DNA of 40,346 nucleotides. Origin: Elusimicrobiota bacterium. Its GTDB lineage: Bacteria; Elusimicrobiota; Elusimicrobia; UBA1565; UBA9628. Location: assembly GCA_016191335.1 (NCBI GenBank), contig JACPOW010000040.1, positions 1 through 40,346 on the forward strand, written 5' to 3'. The position numbers and the translations under genes were made by a program. Below are positions 1-7,028 of this stretch, piece after piece; positions within the stretch are counted from its first letter, which is position 1, and each line of letters opens with the position of its first letter. The notes beneath the pieces were generated by a model, which saw nothing but the letters and a program-made list of their open reading frames with translations, searched no databases and was not told the origin of the DNA.

Positions 1-45
1 TCGCGATACTTCGACGAACTGGGAGTGCCGCGGCTTGCCGCCTGA
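1..45 (+). CDS. Group II intron reverse transcriptase/maturase, C-terminal 14 residues only
   Basis: An open frame enters from the left edge and stops with TGA at 43-45. The visible tail reads SRYFDELGVPRLAA. It resembles the C-terminal Y-(L/F)-x-x-L-G-(L/V)-x-x-L pattern of bacterial group II intron reverse transcriptases. The frame ends 15 bases before intron domain V, which is the usual arrangement because the ORF sits in domain IV. The protein would act as maturase and as reverse transcriptase in retrohoming. Fourteen residues are too few for a firm family call, so the identification rests mainly on the RNA structure that follows. Confidence 0.6.
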   Translation, partial: SRYFDELGVPRLAA

Positions 46-60
46 TCGGAAGCCTTTTCA

Positions 61-92
61 ACCGCCGGATGCGGACCCGCATGTCCGGTGGT
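61..92 (+). ncRNA. Group II intron domain V hairpin
   Basis: Bases 61-69 pair with 84-92 (nine pairs, one G-T), two bases (82-83) are bulged, and 70-73 pair with 78-81 around a four-base loop. This 9 bp, 2-nt bulge, short stem and tetraloop plan is the catalytic domain V fold. The CGC triad near its base fits group IIC. Confidence 0.75.
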
Positions 93-147
93 GTGGGAGG
101 GGACGGCCGGGGCTAATCCCGGCCGCCCCTATCCCGATCTGATTTTG

Positions 148-177
148 GGGGTCAGGCACGCAAATTCGTTGAATTCC
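148..177 (+). repeat. Half copy of a REP-like element (family A)
   Basis: Thirty bases beginning GGGGTCAGGCACGCAAATTC are identical to 25475-25504, the left arm and part of the loop of the full palindrome there. The right arm is missing here, so this copy cannot form the hairpin. It starts ten bases after the predicted intron end. Elements with a GGGGTCAGGC arm recall palindromes mobilised by REP-associated Y1 transposases; no such gene is in the window. Confidence 0.8.
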
Positions 178-262
178 CTCCCGCCTCCGAGTTGTACGCG
201 CACTACAAGCGCCCGAAGACCTTCGCGCCGTAGGAGTCTGGCCGCGCCGTTGCGGCATCCCC

Positions 263-291
263 TTGACAGGATGATCATCGTCTGCTACTAT
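263..291 (+). promoter_or_regulatory. Promoter of the dps-perR-prx operon
   Basis: A perfect -35 TTGACA (263-268) is followed by a 17-base spacer and TACTAT (286-291, four of six matches to TATAAT). The spacer contains a 10-base perfect palindrome, GATGATCATC (270-279), which may be an extra operator half. Transcription would begin about 298, giving a leader of roughly 30 bases. Confidence 0.65.
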
Positions 292-300
292 TTTACTAGT

Positions 301-315
301 GGATAATAATTATCA
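301..315 (+). promoter_or_regulatory. PerR/Fur box upstream of dps
   Basis: GGATAATAATTATCA matches the 7-1-7 Fur-family consensus TGATAATNATTATCA at every defined base except the first. Its core GATAATAATTATC (302-314) is a perfect odd-length palindrome. It lies just past the predicted transcription start and 16 bases before the dps ATG, so a bound repressor would block transcription. The Fur-family gene at 839 is the obvious candidate, which would make the operon autoregulated. Confidence 0.8.
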
Positions 316-330
316 ACCAGGAGGGAACCC

Positions 331-834
331 ATGAACGCTCATACCGCCGTGAAGCCGTCCATCGTGTCCGGCCTCGGCCTGAAGGAGTCGTCGAAGACGG
401 CCGTCCTCGCCCTCCTCGACCTCGTCCTCGCCGACGAATACCTTCTCTACACCAAGACCCGCAACTTCCACTGGAACGTCACCGGGTTCCACTTCGCGGC
501 GATGCACAAGTTCTTCGAGGGGCAGTACGAGCAGCTCGACGGCTTCGTCGACGAGGTCGCGGAGCGCTCTCGGGCCCTGGGCGGACGGTCCCTCGGCTCC
601 ATGCGCGAGTTCCTGAGCAAGGCCCGGCTGACGGAGGCCGCGGGCGACGCCGGGAAGAAGGAGTCGGCGATGATCGCCGAGCTGCTCTCCGACCACGAGG
701 CCTTGGTGCGCTCCCTGCGCAAGGACGTGGACGAGTGCGGCCGGCTCGGCGACCAGGGCACGGCCGACTTCCTGACCGGGCTGATGGAATCCCACGAGAA
801 GATGGCGTGGATGCTGCGCAGCCACCTGAGCTGA
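331..834 (+). CDS. dps: Dps family DNA-binding ferritin-like protein
   Basis: A 167-residue miniferritin of the Dps family. It oxidises Fe(II) with hydrogen peroxide and stores iron inside a dodecamer, which limits Fenton damage. The inter-subunit ferroxidase ligands are visible: H47 in NFHWNV, H59, E63 (Asp in the E. coli protein), D74 and E78 in FVDEVAER. Length is typical (about 150-170). The ATG at 331 is preceded by a strong ribosome site, AGGAGGG (319-325). It is first in an operon with a PerR-type regulator and a peroxiredoxin, and a Fur/PerR box sits in its leader, so induction by peroxide is likely. The N-terminal tail has few basic residues, so DNA binding is not assured. Confidence 0.93.
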   Translation: MNAHTAVKPSIVSGLGLKESSKTAVLALLDLVLADEYLLYTKTRNFHWNVTGFHFAAMHKFFEGQYEQLDGFVDEVAERSRALGGRSLGSMREFLSKARLTEAAGDAGKKESAMIAELLSDHEALVRSLRKDVDECGRLGDQGTADFLTGLMESHEKMAWMLRSHLS

Positions 835-838
835 GCCC

Positions 839-1273
839 ATGAAGAACCGGGACGAGGTCCGCGAGCTGTTCAAGGCCAAGAAGGTCCCCCTCACCCATCA
901 GCGCCTCGCCGTCTACGAGGAGCTGTCCGGGCGCAAGGACCATCCCAGCGCCGAGGCCCTGTACGAGTCCTTGAAGAAGGACTATCCGAGCCTCTCGCTG
1001 GCGACCGTTTATAAAACGCTGCAGACCTTGCACGAGATGGGCATGGTCGCCCGGGTGGACTCCCCGGCGGCCCAGGCCCGCTACGACGCGATCGTGGAGA
1101 CGCACCATCACGCCGTGTGCACGGCCTGCGGCAGGATCGAGGACCTGTTCGACCCCCGCCTCGACACGCTCCCCGCCCCGAAGGCGGAGGGCTTCGTCCC
1201 GTCGGGGCATTCCGTCCATTTTCACGGCCTTTGCGCGAGATGCGCCAAGGCTTCCGCTCAAAAGACGCGCTAA
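839..1273 (+). CDS. perR: Fur family regulator, PerR-like peroxide sensor
   Basis: A 144-residue Fur-family repressor. The winged helix occupies roughly 1-80, with the recognition segment [12 protein letters not shown] at 53-64. The dimerisation domain has the metal cluster [11 protein letters not shown] (H89, H90, H91, C94, C97) and a second CxxC (C132, C135), so the structural zinc site is complete. The candidate regulatory ligands H37 and D83 match PerR, where the second residue is Asp; Fur usually has Glu. This supports peroxide sensing by Fe-catalysed histidine oxidation, but that is inference. It begins four bases after the dps stop. Neighbours dps and peroxiredoxin fit a PerR regulon, and the box at 301-315 suggests autoregulation. 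Fur is the alternative. Confidence 0.85.
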   Translation: MKNRDEVRELFKAKKVPLTHQRLAVYEELSGRKDHPSAEALYESLKKDYPSLSLATVYKTLQTLHEMGMVARVDSPAAQARYDAIVETHHHAVCTACGRIEDLFDPRLDTLPAPKAEGFVPSGHSVHFHGLCARCAKASAQKTR

Positions 1274-1290
1274 ACAAAGGAGACATCATC

Positions 1291-1875
1291 ATGGCCGATA
1301 CCCTCGTTCAGAAGGACGCGCCGGACTTCAAGGCCCAGGCGCTGGTCGGAAAGGGCTTCAAGGAGATACAGCTCGCGGACTACAAGGGCAAGTGGGTCGC
1401 GCTGTTCTTCTACCCGCTCGACTTCACCTTCGTCTGCCCGACGGAGATCACGGCGTTCTCGGACGCCCACGCGGAGTTCGCCAAGCTCGGCTGCGAGATC
1501 CTGGGCTGCTCCGTCGACAGCCAGTTCTCCCACCTGGCGTGGACGAACCTCTCGCGCAAGGAAGGCGGACTGGGCGAGATCAAGTACCCCCTCCTCGCGG
1601 ACATCACCAAGAGCATCGCCCGCTCCTACGGCGTGCTGGTCAACGACGCGGTGGCCCTGCGCGGCCTGTTCCTGATCAACCCCAAGGGCAAGGTCTCCTA
1701 CTCGGTCGTGCACGACCTGGCGGTCGGCCGCTCCGTCGAGGAGACGCTCCGCGTCCTCAAGGCGTTCCAGCAGGTCGAGAAGACCGGCGAGGTCTGCCCC
1801 GCGAACTGGTCGGAAGGCAAGAAGACGATGAAGGCCGACCCGGTCAAGTCGAAGGAGTACTTCTCCGTCGCCTGA
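1291..1875 (+). CDS. 2-Cys peroxiredoxin (AhpC/Prx1 type)
   Basis: A 194-residue typical 2-Cys peroxiredoxin that reduces hydrogen peroxide and organic peroxides in the cytoplasm. The peroxidatic cysteine is C49 in DFTFVCPTE, and the resolving cysteine is C169 in GEVCPANW. Length and motif spacing match the AhpC/Prx1 group. ATG 1291 was chosen because AAAGGAG (1276-1282) lies eight bases upstream and the protein starts with the usual short lead before the APDF motif. A longer frame upstream would run back through perR and is not credible. It is the third gene of the dps-perR operon. No ahpF is nearby, so the reductant (thioredoxin or another donor) is unknown. Confidence 0.95.
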   Translation: MADTLVQKDAPDFKAQALVGKGFKEIQLADYKGKWVALFFYPLDFTFVCPTEITAFSDAHAEFAKLGCEILGCSVDSQFSHLAWTNLSRKEGGLGEIKYPLLADITKSIARSYGVLVNDAVALRGLFLINPKGKVSYSVVHDLAVGRSVEETLRVLKAFQQVEKTGEVCPANWSEGKKTMKADPVKSKEYFSVA

Positions 1876-1894
1876 TCGCCGCATCCGCCGCGAC

Positions 1895-1931
1895 GCCGGC
1901 CCCGGGGGCGACCCCGGGGCCGGCTTGCTGT
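1895..1931 (+). terminator. Hairpin terminator after the peroxide-defence operon
   Basis: Bases 1895-1907 and 1912-1924 are perfectly complementary (13 bp, all G-C), closed by a GCGA tetraloop of the GNRA type, with a weak T-containing tail TTGCTGT. It starts 20 bases after the peroxiredoxin stop and before the yajC promoter. The tail is short on T, so termination may not be fully intrinsic. Confidence 0.75.
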
Positions 1932-1951
1932 ATCCCATCCCCGGGATAAAT

Positions 1952-1960
1952 TGCTAGGAT
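1952..1960 (+). promoter_or_regulatory. Extended -10 promoter of yajC-secDF
   Basis: TGCTAGGAT is an extended -10 (TGn plus TAGGAT). Transcription would start near 1967, leaving a short leader with AAGGAG (1972-1977) before the ATG at 1983. No good -35 is evident. Confidence 0.5.
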
Positions 1961-1982
1961 TTCGCGCTTATAAGGAGAACGA

Positions 1983-2190
1983 ATGCAGCCCGCCCCGAAC
2001 CCCCTCATCAACCTGGCGCCGATCGTCGCGATCTTCATCATCTTCTACTTCCTGCTCATCCGGCACGATCACCGGGTTCAAGGGCGACGACCTCGAGGTC
2101 CAGTTCTCCCAGACGGTCAAGCTCACCGTGGCGCGGTCGGCCGTGCAGCGGGTGGTCAGCGACGTCAAGACCGGCGTCGTTATTTCATAG
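1983..2190 (+). pseudogene. yajC: YajC, internally deleted and frameshifted
   Basis: The frame opening at ATG 1983 (ribosome site AAGGAG at 1972-1977) encodes a normal YajC start: MQPAP, then one membrane helix (about 9-26) ending FLLIR. Immediately after, the sequence jumps to GTITGFKGDDLEVQF and on to GVVIS, the normal YajC C-terminal beta domain, but in another frame. The linker that normally carries the basic cytoplasmic segment and the KKGDxVVTxGG motif is absent. About 95 bases seem to be missing. Read from 1983, the shifted frame continues to a TGA overlapping the secD start (2210-2213), giving 76 residues with a nonsense tail. YajC is a non-essential partner of SecDF, so loss is tolerable, but an assembly or chimera error is equally possible. 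Confidence 0.8.
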
Positions 2191-2209
2191 GCCGCAAAAG
2201 GAAATCGAT

Positions 2210-3619
2210 ATGACCAAGACCCAAATCAAGTGGCTGGGCCTCCTCGCCCTGATCGTCGGCTCCTTCTTCCTCCTCTTCCCGTCGATCAACTGGTATCAGC
2301 TCGACCCCGCCGAGCGGACCAAGCTCGAGGCGCTGCGCGAGCGGCCGAAATGGCTCGTCAACCTCGGCCTCGACCTCAAGGGCGGCACGCACATGGTCAT
2401 GGAGCTCGACATCGACAAGCTCGACCCCAAGATCCCGCTCAGCGACGCGATGCAGCAGGCCATCGAGATCATCCGCAACCGCATCGACCAGTTCGGCGTC
2501 GCCGAGCCCCTGATCGCCCGCCAGGGCGCGCGCTGGATCGTCGTCCAGCTCCCGGGCATCACCAACTCCGCCCAGGCCAAGGAGCTCGTCGGCAAGACCG
2601 CCCTGCTCCAGTTCCGCATGGTCGACGACTCCGAGAAGGCCCGCGCGGCGATGAACAAGATCCTCGAGCTCGCCCAGCCGTTCGACGGGGTCAAGGCCTC
2701 GAGCGCGGCGGCCAAGCTCGTCCCCGCCGGCCTCGAGCTGTTCCGCGGCAAGGAGAGCTCGATGTACCTCCTGTCGAAGGACGTCCCCCTGACGGGCGCC
2801 CTCCTCGAGACCGCGAAGGTCGAGACCGGCGGCGAGTACGGCCTGCCCATCGTCGCCTTCAAGTTCAAGCCCGAGGCCGCGGCGAAGTTCTCCGCGCTCA
2901 CCGCCTCCAACATCGGCAAGAACATGGCCATCGTCCTCGACGACACCGTGTTCTCCGCGCCCGTCATCAAGGGCCGCATCAGCGGCGGCTCCGGCATCAT
3001 CGAGGGCCAGTTCACCTCGGACGACGCCAAGTCCCTGGCGATCGTCCTGCGCGCCGGCGCGCTCCCCGCGCCCGTGCGCATCATCGAGGAGCGCACCGTC
3101 GGGCCGTCGCTCGGCGAGGACTCGATCCGCAAGGGCTTCCAGGCCGCCGGCGTCGGCGTCCTGATCATCCTCGTCTTCTTCGCGGTGTACTACCGCGCGG
3201 GAGGCATGATCGCCAACGTCTCCATCGTCGCCAACCTGTTCTTCCTGTTCGCGCTGATGGCCTACCTGAAGGCGACCCTGACCTTGCCCGGCATCGCCGG
3301 CCTGGCGCTCAACATCGCGATGGCCGTCGACGCCAACGTCCTGGTCCTCGAGCGCATCAAGGAGGAGCTGGCCAAGGGTCGCCCGATGAAGGCGGCGGTC
3401 GCGGCCGGCTACGACCAGTCCGCGAGCGCGATCATCGACTCGAACCTGACGCTCCTGATCGCCTCGGCGCTGCTGTTCCAGTTCGGCACCGGCCCGATCA
3501 AGGGCTTCGCCGTGACCCTGACGGGCGGCAACATCATCAGCATGTTCACCGCCACGATCCTGACGCGCATGCTCTACGAGGCCTGGATGCTCGGCGGCGA
3601 CGCCGAAGCGGCGGCCTGA
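2210..3619 (+). CDS. secD: Protein translocase subunit SecD
   Basis: SecD (469 residues) works with SecF to drive the late stage of Sec-dependent export using the proton gradient. The first membrane helix is at about 8-24. The signature LGLDLKGGT is at 52-60, followed by the periplasmic P1 region with QAIEIIRNRIDQFGVAEP. The C-terminal RND-like membrane domain begins near 305 and includes AMAVDANVLVLERIKEEL. The length is shorter than in E. coli (615) but normal for many other bacteria. The ATG at 2210 overlaps the stop of the damaged yajC frame (ATGA) and follows AAAGGAA. secF starts seven bases after its stop. Confidence 0.97.
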   Translation: MTKTQIKWLGLLALIVGSFFLLFPSINWYQLDPAERTKLEALRERPKWLVNLGLDLKGGTHMVMELDIDKLDPKIPLSDAMQQAIEIIRNRIDQFGVAEPLIARQGARWIVVQLPGITNSAQAKELVGKTALLQFRMVDDSEKARAAMNKILELAQPFDGVKASSAAAKLVPAGLELFRGKESSMYLLSKDVPLTGALLETAKVETGGEYGLPIVAFKFKPEAAAKFSALTASNIGKNMAIVLDDTVFSAPVIKGRISGGSGIIEGQFTSDDAKSLAIVLRAGALPAPVRIIEERTVGPSLGEDSIRKGFQAAGVGVLIILVFFAVYYRAGGMIANVSIVANLFFLFALMAYLKATLTLPGIAGLALNIAMAVDANVLVLERIKEELAKGRPMKAAVAAGYDQSASAIIDSNLTLLIASALLFQFGTGPIKGFAVTLTGGNIISMFTATILTRMLYEAWMLGGDAEAAA

Positions 3620-3626
3620 GGAAACC

Positions 3627-4562
3627 ATGAACAAGTTCACCATCGACTGGATCTCCAAGCGGGCCCTGTTCTTCACCATCTCCGGGACGCTGTGCGCCCT
3701 GAGCCTCGCCTGCATCCTGACGAAGGGCTTCAACTACGGCATCGACTTCACGGGCGGCACGCTCGTGCAGGTCAGCTACTCCGAGCCCCGCGAGCTGGCG
3801 CAGGTCCGCGGCGACCTGGAGAAGGCCGGCTACCCCGACGCCAACGTGCAGAGCTTCGGCGGCAAGAAGGAGTTCGCGCTGTACCTGAAGGGCTCCGAGT
3901 CCATGGACGTCTCCATCGTCGAGACCTTCGTCGACAAGTTCAAGGCCGCCGCGGGCGAGGGCCTGCGCGTGGACCGCAAGGAGTTCGTCGGTCCGTCCGT
4001 CGGCCGGCATCTCAAGCGCCAGGCGGCGACCGCGATCACGCTCGCGCTGCTCGCGATCATCGGCTACGTGGCCTTCCGCTTCGACAACCCCCTCTGGGGC
4101 GCGGCCGGCGTCGCGGCCATCGCCCACGACGTGCTGATCACGGCCGGCGTGTTCTCCGCCTTCCAGCTCGAGGTGGACCTGGTCATCGTCGCGGCGCTGC
4201 TGACGATCGCGGGCTACTCGATCAACGACACCATCGTGATCTATGACCGCATGCGCGACAACATGCGCCACAAGCGCGCCGACGATATCGGGACCTTGAT
4301 CAACGACAGCGTCAACGAGATGCTCTCGCGGACCTTCATCACCAACGGCATGGTGTTCGCCGTCGTCCTGGCGCTGTTCCTGCTCGGCGGCAGCGTGATC
4401 CACAACTTCGCGCTGGCGATGCTCGTCGGCTCCATCTCGGGCACCTACTCGACGCTCGCGATCTCGATGCCGCTGATCTTCCAGTTCCAGAAGGGGCGGC
4501 GCCGCTCCGCCCAGCCGGAGGCGCCGTCCGCGCCCCGCGAAGGGGGTCGCCGCCGCCGGTGA
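3627..4562 (+). CDS. secF: Protein translocase subunit SecF
   Basis: SecF (311 residues) is the partner of SecD in the auxiliary export complex of the inner membrane. It has an N-terminal helix (about 12-31), the signature YGIDFTGGTLVQ at 37-48, a small periplasmic domain, and five further helices with the conserved GYSINDTIVIYDRMRDN segment. The tail is strongly basic and ends in four arginines, as expected for a cytoplasmic end. AGGAAA precedes ATG 3627. The next gene begins with a GTG that overlaps its TGA stop. Confidence 0.97.
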   Translation: MNKFTIDWISKRALFFTISGTLCALSLACILTKGFNYGIDFTGGTLVQVSYSEPRELAQVRGDLEKAGYPDANVQSFGGKKEFALYLKGSESMDVSIVETFVDKFKAAAGEGLRVDRKEFVGPSVGRHLKRQAATAITLALLAIIGYVAFRFDNPLWGAAGVAAIAHDVLITAGVFSAFQLEVDLVIVAALLTIAGYSINDTIVIYDRMRDNMRHKRADDIGTLINDSVNEMLSRTFITNGMVFAVVLALFLLGGSVIHNFALAMLVGSISGTYSTLAISMPLIFQFQKGRRRSAQPEAPSAPREGGRRRR

Positions 4563-5122
4563 GGAAGATCAAGGGCTTCAAGCTCACGCTGCGGCCCCAT
4601 GTGATCAAGCAGCGCTCCCGCAAGGGGCGCATCGACCTCGAGGCCGCGGGCCTCGACGAGCTCCCGCTCACGAAGTTCCTGGAGCGCGCGTCGAAGGCCC
4701 TCGTGCCGGGCGTCGTGTTCGACACCTTCGGCCATCCCGACGCGGACCAGCCGCTCCTCTCCCCGATGCCGGGCCTGGCGTACAGCCTGATCCTGGCGAG
4801 CCTGGGCGACGGCTTCGGCGCGTTCCGCGACAAGGAATCCGCGATACCGGAGAAGCTGTGGCCCGTGCTCGAGGAGCACGCCCTCGACGAGGCGGTGCGC
4901 TTCGCCTCCGCCCTGATCGCCGACGAGGCCGAGAAGGACAACTGCGAGCTCTCCCCCCTCAACCCGATCTCCTCCCCCGACGCGCTCGAGGCCGCCCTGC
5001 GCAAGCTCGACGCTTCGGCCAAGCTCGGCGTGACCTTGGCCGAAGGCCGCCTCGTCCCCGCCGCCTCTCTCGCGGTCAGCCAGTCGTGGCTCGCGAAGTC
5101 GAAGGCCAAGGGCCGCAAATAG
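4559..5122 (+). CDS. Hypothetical cytoplasmic protein between secF and the DUF374 gene
   Basis: I do not recognise this 187-residue protein. It starts with GTG at 4559, overlapping the secF stop (GTGA), so it is probably translationally coupled. It has a basic N-terminus (KIKGFKLTLRP), no signal peptide and no membrane segment. The centre carries a hydrophobic stretch, GLAYSLILASLGDGFG, followed by acidic helices, and the end is lysine-rich. Composition and codon use match the neighbours. Its stop overlaps the GTG start of the acyltransferase gene, so it is embedded in the envelope operon, but no function can be assigned. Confidence 0.8.
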   Translation: MRKIKGFKLTLRPHVIKQRSRKGRIDLEAAGLDELPLTKFLERASKALVPGVVFDTFGHPDADQPLLSPMPGLAYSLILASLGDGFGAFRDKESAIPEKLWPVLEEHALDEAVRFASALIADEAEKDNCELSPLNPISSPDALEAALRKLDASAKLGVTLAEGRLVPAASLAVSQSWLAKSKAKGRK

Positions 5123-5751
5123 TGATCCGGAAGCTCGTACCCTACCTCGTCTATTCCTACGTGTCGTTCATCGGCTGGACCACGCGCCAGCGCGTGCTCC
5201 GGGCCGACATCCCCGAGAAGGTCCACGCCGCCGGCGAGCGCTTCATCTACGCCTTCTGGCATCAGCGCCAGGTGTTCTTCACCTGGTCGCACCGGAACGT
5301 GTCGGCCGCCGTCCTCGTCAGCAAATCGAACGACGGGGAGATGATCGCCCGGACGATGGAGCTCTCCGGCATCGACGCGGTCCGCGGCTCCTCGTCGCGC
5401 GGCGGCGCCGCCGCGGCGCGCGAGATGGTCGAGATCCTGCGCTCGGGCCGGGACGTGGGCATCACCCCCGACGGGCCACGCGGGCCCGCCCGGGAGGTCA
5501 AGGAGGGCGCGGTGCGCGTGGCCCAGCTCGCGGGCATGCCGATCGTGCCCATCGCCAACGCCCTGTCGCACCGCATCGAGGTCGCCAAGGCCTGGGACCG
5601 CTTCCAGGTGCCGCTGCCCTTCGGGCGCTCGGTCGTGATCTACGGCGAGCCGGTGCGCGTGGCCGACGGCGACGACCTCGCGGCCAAAGCCGCCGAGCTC
5701 AAGGCGGCGCTGGACGCGCTCACCGCGGAAGCCGACCGCCTGGTCCGATGA
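5122..5751 (+). CDS. DUF374 family lysophospholipid/lipid A acyltransferase-like protein
   Basis: A 209-residue protein of the DUF374 branch of the LPLAT acyltransferase superfamily. It carries the family pattern: FWHQRQVFF near the start of the domain, VSKSNDGEMIART, GSSSRGGAAA, and ITPDGPRGPAREVKEGAVRVAQLAGMP split over a central segment, then a C-terminal VVIYGEPV. Members often sit beside waaA and are thought to acylate lipid A or phospholipids; the acyl donor and acceptor here are unknown. The start is GTG 5122, sharing its G with the previous TAG stop; this gives the usual short hydrophobic N-terminus (LVPYLVYSYVSFIGWTT). The stop overlaps the waaA ATG by four bases. Confidence 0.88.
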   Translation: MIRKLVPYLVYSYVSFIGWTTRQRVLRADIPEKVHAAGERFIYAFWHQRQVFFTWSHRNVSAAVLVSKSNDGEMIARTMELSGIDAVRGSSSRGGAAAAREMVEILRSGRDVGITPDGPRGPAREVKEGAVRVAQLAGMPIVPIANALSHRIEVAKAWDRFQVPLPFGRSVVIYGEPVRVADGDDLAAKAAELKAALDALTAEADRLVR

Positions 5752-7028
5752 GCCTGCTGGTCCTCGTCCTCGAGGCGCTGCTGTCCCCCCTCGCCGCGCT
5801 GGCCGTCGTCCTCGGCTTCCTGCTCTCCCCGAAGCGCGGACGCCTGTCCGGCCTCCACGACGAGCTCCCGGAGCGCTTCGGCGGGATACGCGACACGGCG
5901 CTCGACCGCCTTCACGGCCGCGAGGTCTGGTGGTTCCACGCGGCCTCCGCCGGGGAGGTCGCCGGGCTGACCCCGCTCCTCGAGGCGCTCCACAAAAAAG
6001 GCGGCCCCGCCCTCGTGCTGACGACGACGACCTTGTCGGGCCGCGAGGCCGCGCGCGCCCTGGACACCGTCGCCTGGGCCCAGCTCGCCCCGATCGACGC
6101 CTGGCCGTTCGTCGCGCGGTTTTTGAAGGCGCTGTCTCCCCGGAGGCTGATACTCGCGGAGACGGAGCTCTGGCCGACCACCTTGATCCTCGCCGCCCGG
6201 GCGGGTCTCGCGCCCGCCTTGGTCAACGCGCGCCTCACGGAGAGGAGCCTCGAGCGCTACCGCCTCGTCTCCCCGTTCCTCGCGCCCGCGCTGGGGGCTC
6301 TCTCCACGGTCGCCGCGCAGAGCGAGGCGGACGCCGAGCGCTTCGCCTCGCTCGGGGTGCCGCGAGCGCGCCTGACCGTCGCGGGCAACGCCAAGTACGA
6401 CCGCGCCCTCGCCCCGGCCGCGAGCGACGCCGCCCGCGCCAGGGTCGCCGCGCTCGGCTGGGCGGGAGACCCGTTGTTCGTCGCCGGGAGCACGCATCCG
6501 TTCGAGGAGGAGATGGTGCTGTCCGCGTTCCTCGCCGCCCGGCGCGCCGTCCCTCTCCTGCGCCTCGTGCTCGCCCCGCGCCACCTCGAGCGCGCCGCCG
6601 ACGCGGCGGACCTGCTCGCGCACGCGGGGCTCTCCCTCGCCCGCTGGAGCGGCGCGCCGCAGAGCGGCCGGGACGCGCTCCTCCTCGACGAGATGGGCGT
6701 GCTCTCCTCGTTCTACCCCCTGGCCCGCGCCGCCTTCGTCGGCGGGACCTTGGTCAAGATCGGGGGCCATAACCTGCTCGAGCCCGCCGCGGCCGGCGTG
6801 CCGGTGCTGTTCGGGCCGCACACCGGCCACATCGAGCAGCCCGCCTCCCTCCTGGCCGCCGACGGCGGCGGCGGCCGCCGCGTCCGCGACGCCGGGGAGC
6901 TGGCCGCCCGCCTGACCGAGTTCGCCGGGGACGAGGCCGCCGCGCGCGCGGCGGGCGAGTCGGCGCGGAAGACCGCCGGTCGCCTGCGAGGCGCCGTCGC
7001 CCGGACGCTCGAGGCCCTCGGTGCCTGA
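5748..7028 (+). CDS. waaA: 3-deoxy-D-manno-octulosonic acid (Kdo) transferase
   Basis: WaaA/KdtA (426 residues) transfers Kdo from CMP-Kdo to the lipid A precursor on the cytoplasmic face of the inner membrane. An N-terminal membrane anchor (about 2-27) precedes the GT30 domain. The catalytic Glu motif HAASAGEV is followed by AETELWPTTLILAARAG, NARLTERS, GNAKYD, AGSTHPFEEE and GGHNLLEPAAAGVPVLFGPHTGH. Length matches the family (about 420). ATG 5748 overlaps the acyltransferase stop (ATGA). CMP-Kdo would come from kdsA and kdsB further along the same cluster. How many Kdo residues it adds cannot be told. Confidence 0.96.
   Translation: MSLLVLVLEALLSPLAALAVVLGFLLSPKRGRLSGLHDELPERFGGIRDTALDRLHGREVWWFHAASAGEVAGLTPLLEALHKKGGPALVLTTTTLSGREAARALDTVAWAQLAPIDAWPFVARFLKALSPRRLILAETELWPTTLILAARAGLAPALVNARLTERSLERYRLVSPFLAPALGALSTVAAQSEADAERFASLGVPRARLTVAGNAKYDRALAPAASDAARARVAALGWAGDPLFVAGSTHPFEEEMVLSAFLAARRAVPLLRLVLAPRHLERAADAADLLAHAGLSLARWSGAPQSGRDALLLDEMGVLSSFYPLARAAFVGGTLVKIGGHNLLEPAAAGVPVLFGPHTGHIEQPASLLAADGGGGRRVRDAGELAARLTEFAGDEAAARAAGESARKTAGRLRGAVARTLEALGA

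Larger units (their letters stand above)
1..138 (+). mobile_element. 3' end of a group II intron (IIC-like), left-truncated by the window
   Basis: The segment contains the last codons of an intron reverse transcriptase, then a domain V hairpin (61-92), then a GC-rich domain VI hairpin (stem 105-111 with 118-124). The likely 3' splice end is near position 138. An unpaired A at 131 lies 7 bases before that end, where the lariat branch point usually sits. The domain V strand begins ACCGCCGG, which carries a CGC triad as in group IIC introns rather than the AGC of most other classes. The rest of the intron lies outside the window, so the 5' end and insertion site cannot be checked. The exact 3' boundary is uncertain by a few bases. 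Confidence 0.75.

Noticed and set aside
189..233. A real gene ending at 233
   Set aside because: Only about 15 sensible codons precede the stop before the frame meets the REP copy. Kept as a possible remnant in the findings, not as a feature.
1117..1290. N-terminal extension of the peroxiredoxin
   Set aside because: It overlaps perR in another frame. A strong ribosome site and the normal family N-terminus mark ATG 1291.
2180..3733. Long minus-strand open frame opposite secD
   Set aside because: High GC leaves long shadow frames. This one is low-complexity (Arg, Asp, Glu, Gly-rich), has no start signal and lies entirely over a clear secD gene. Similar long antisense frames over waaA, pyrG, nadB and uvrA were dropped for the same reason.
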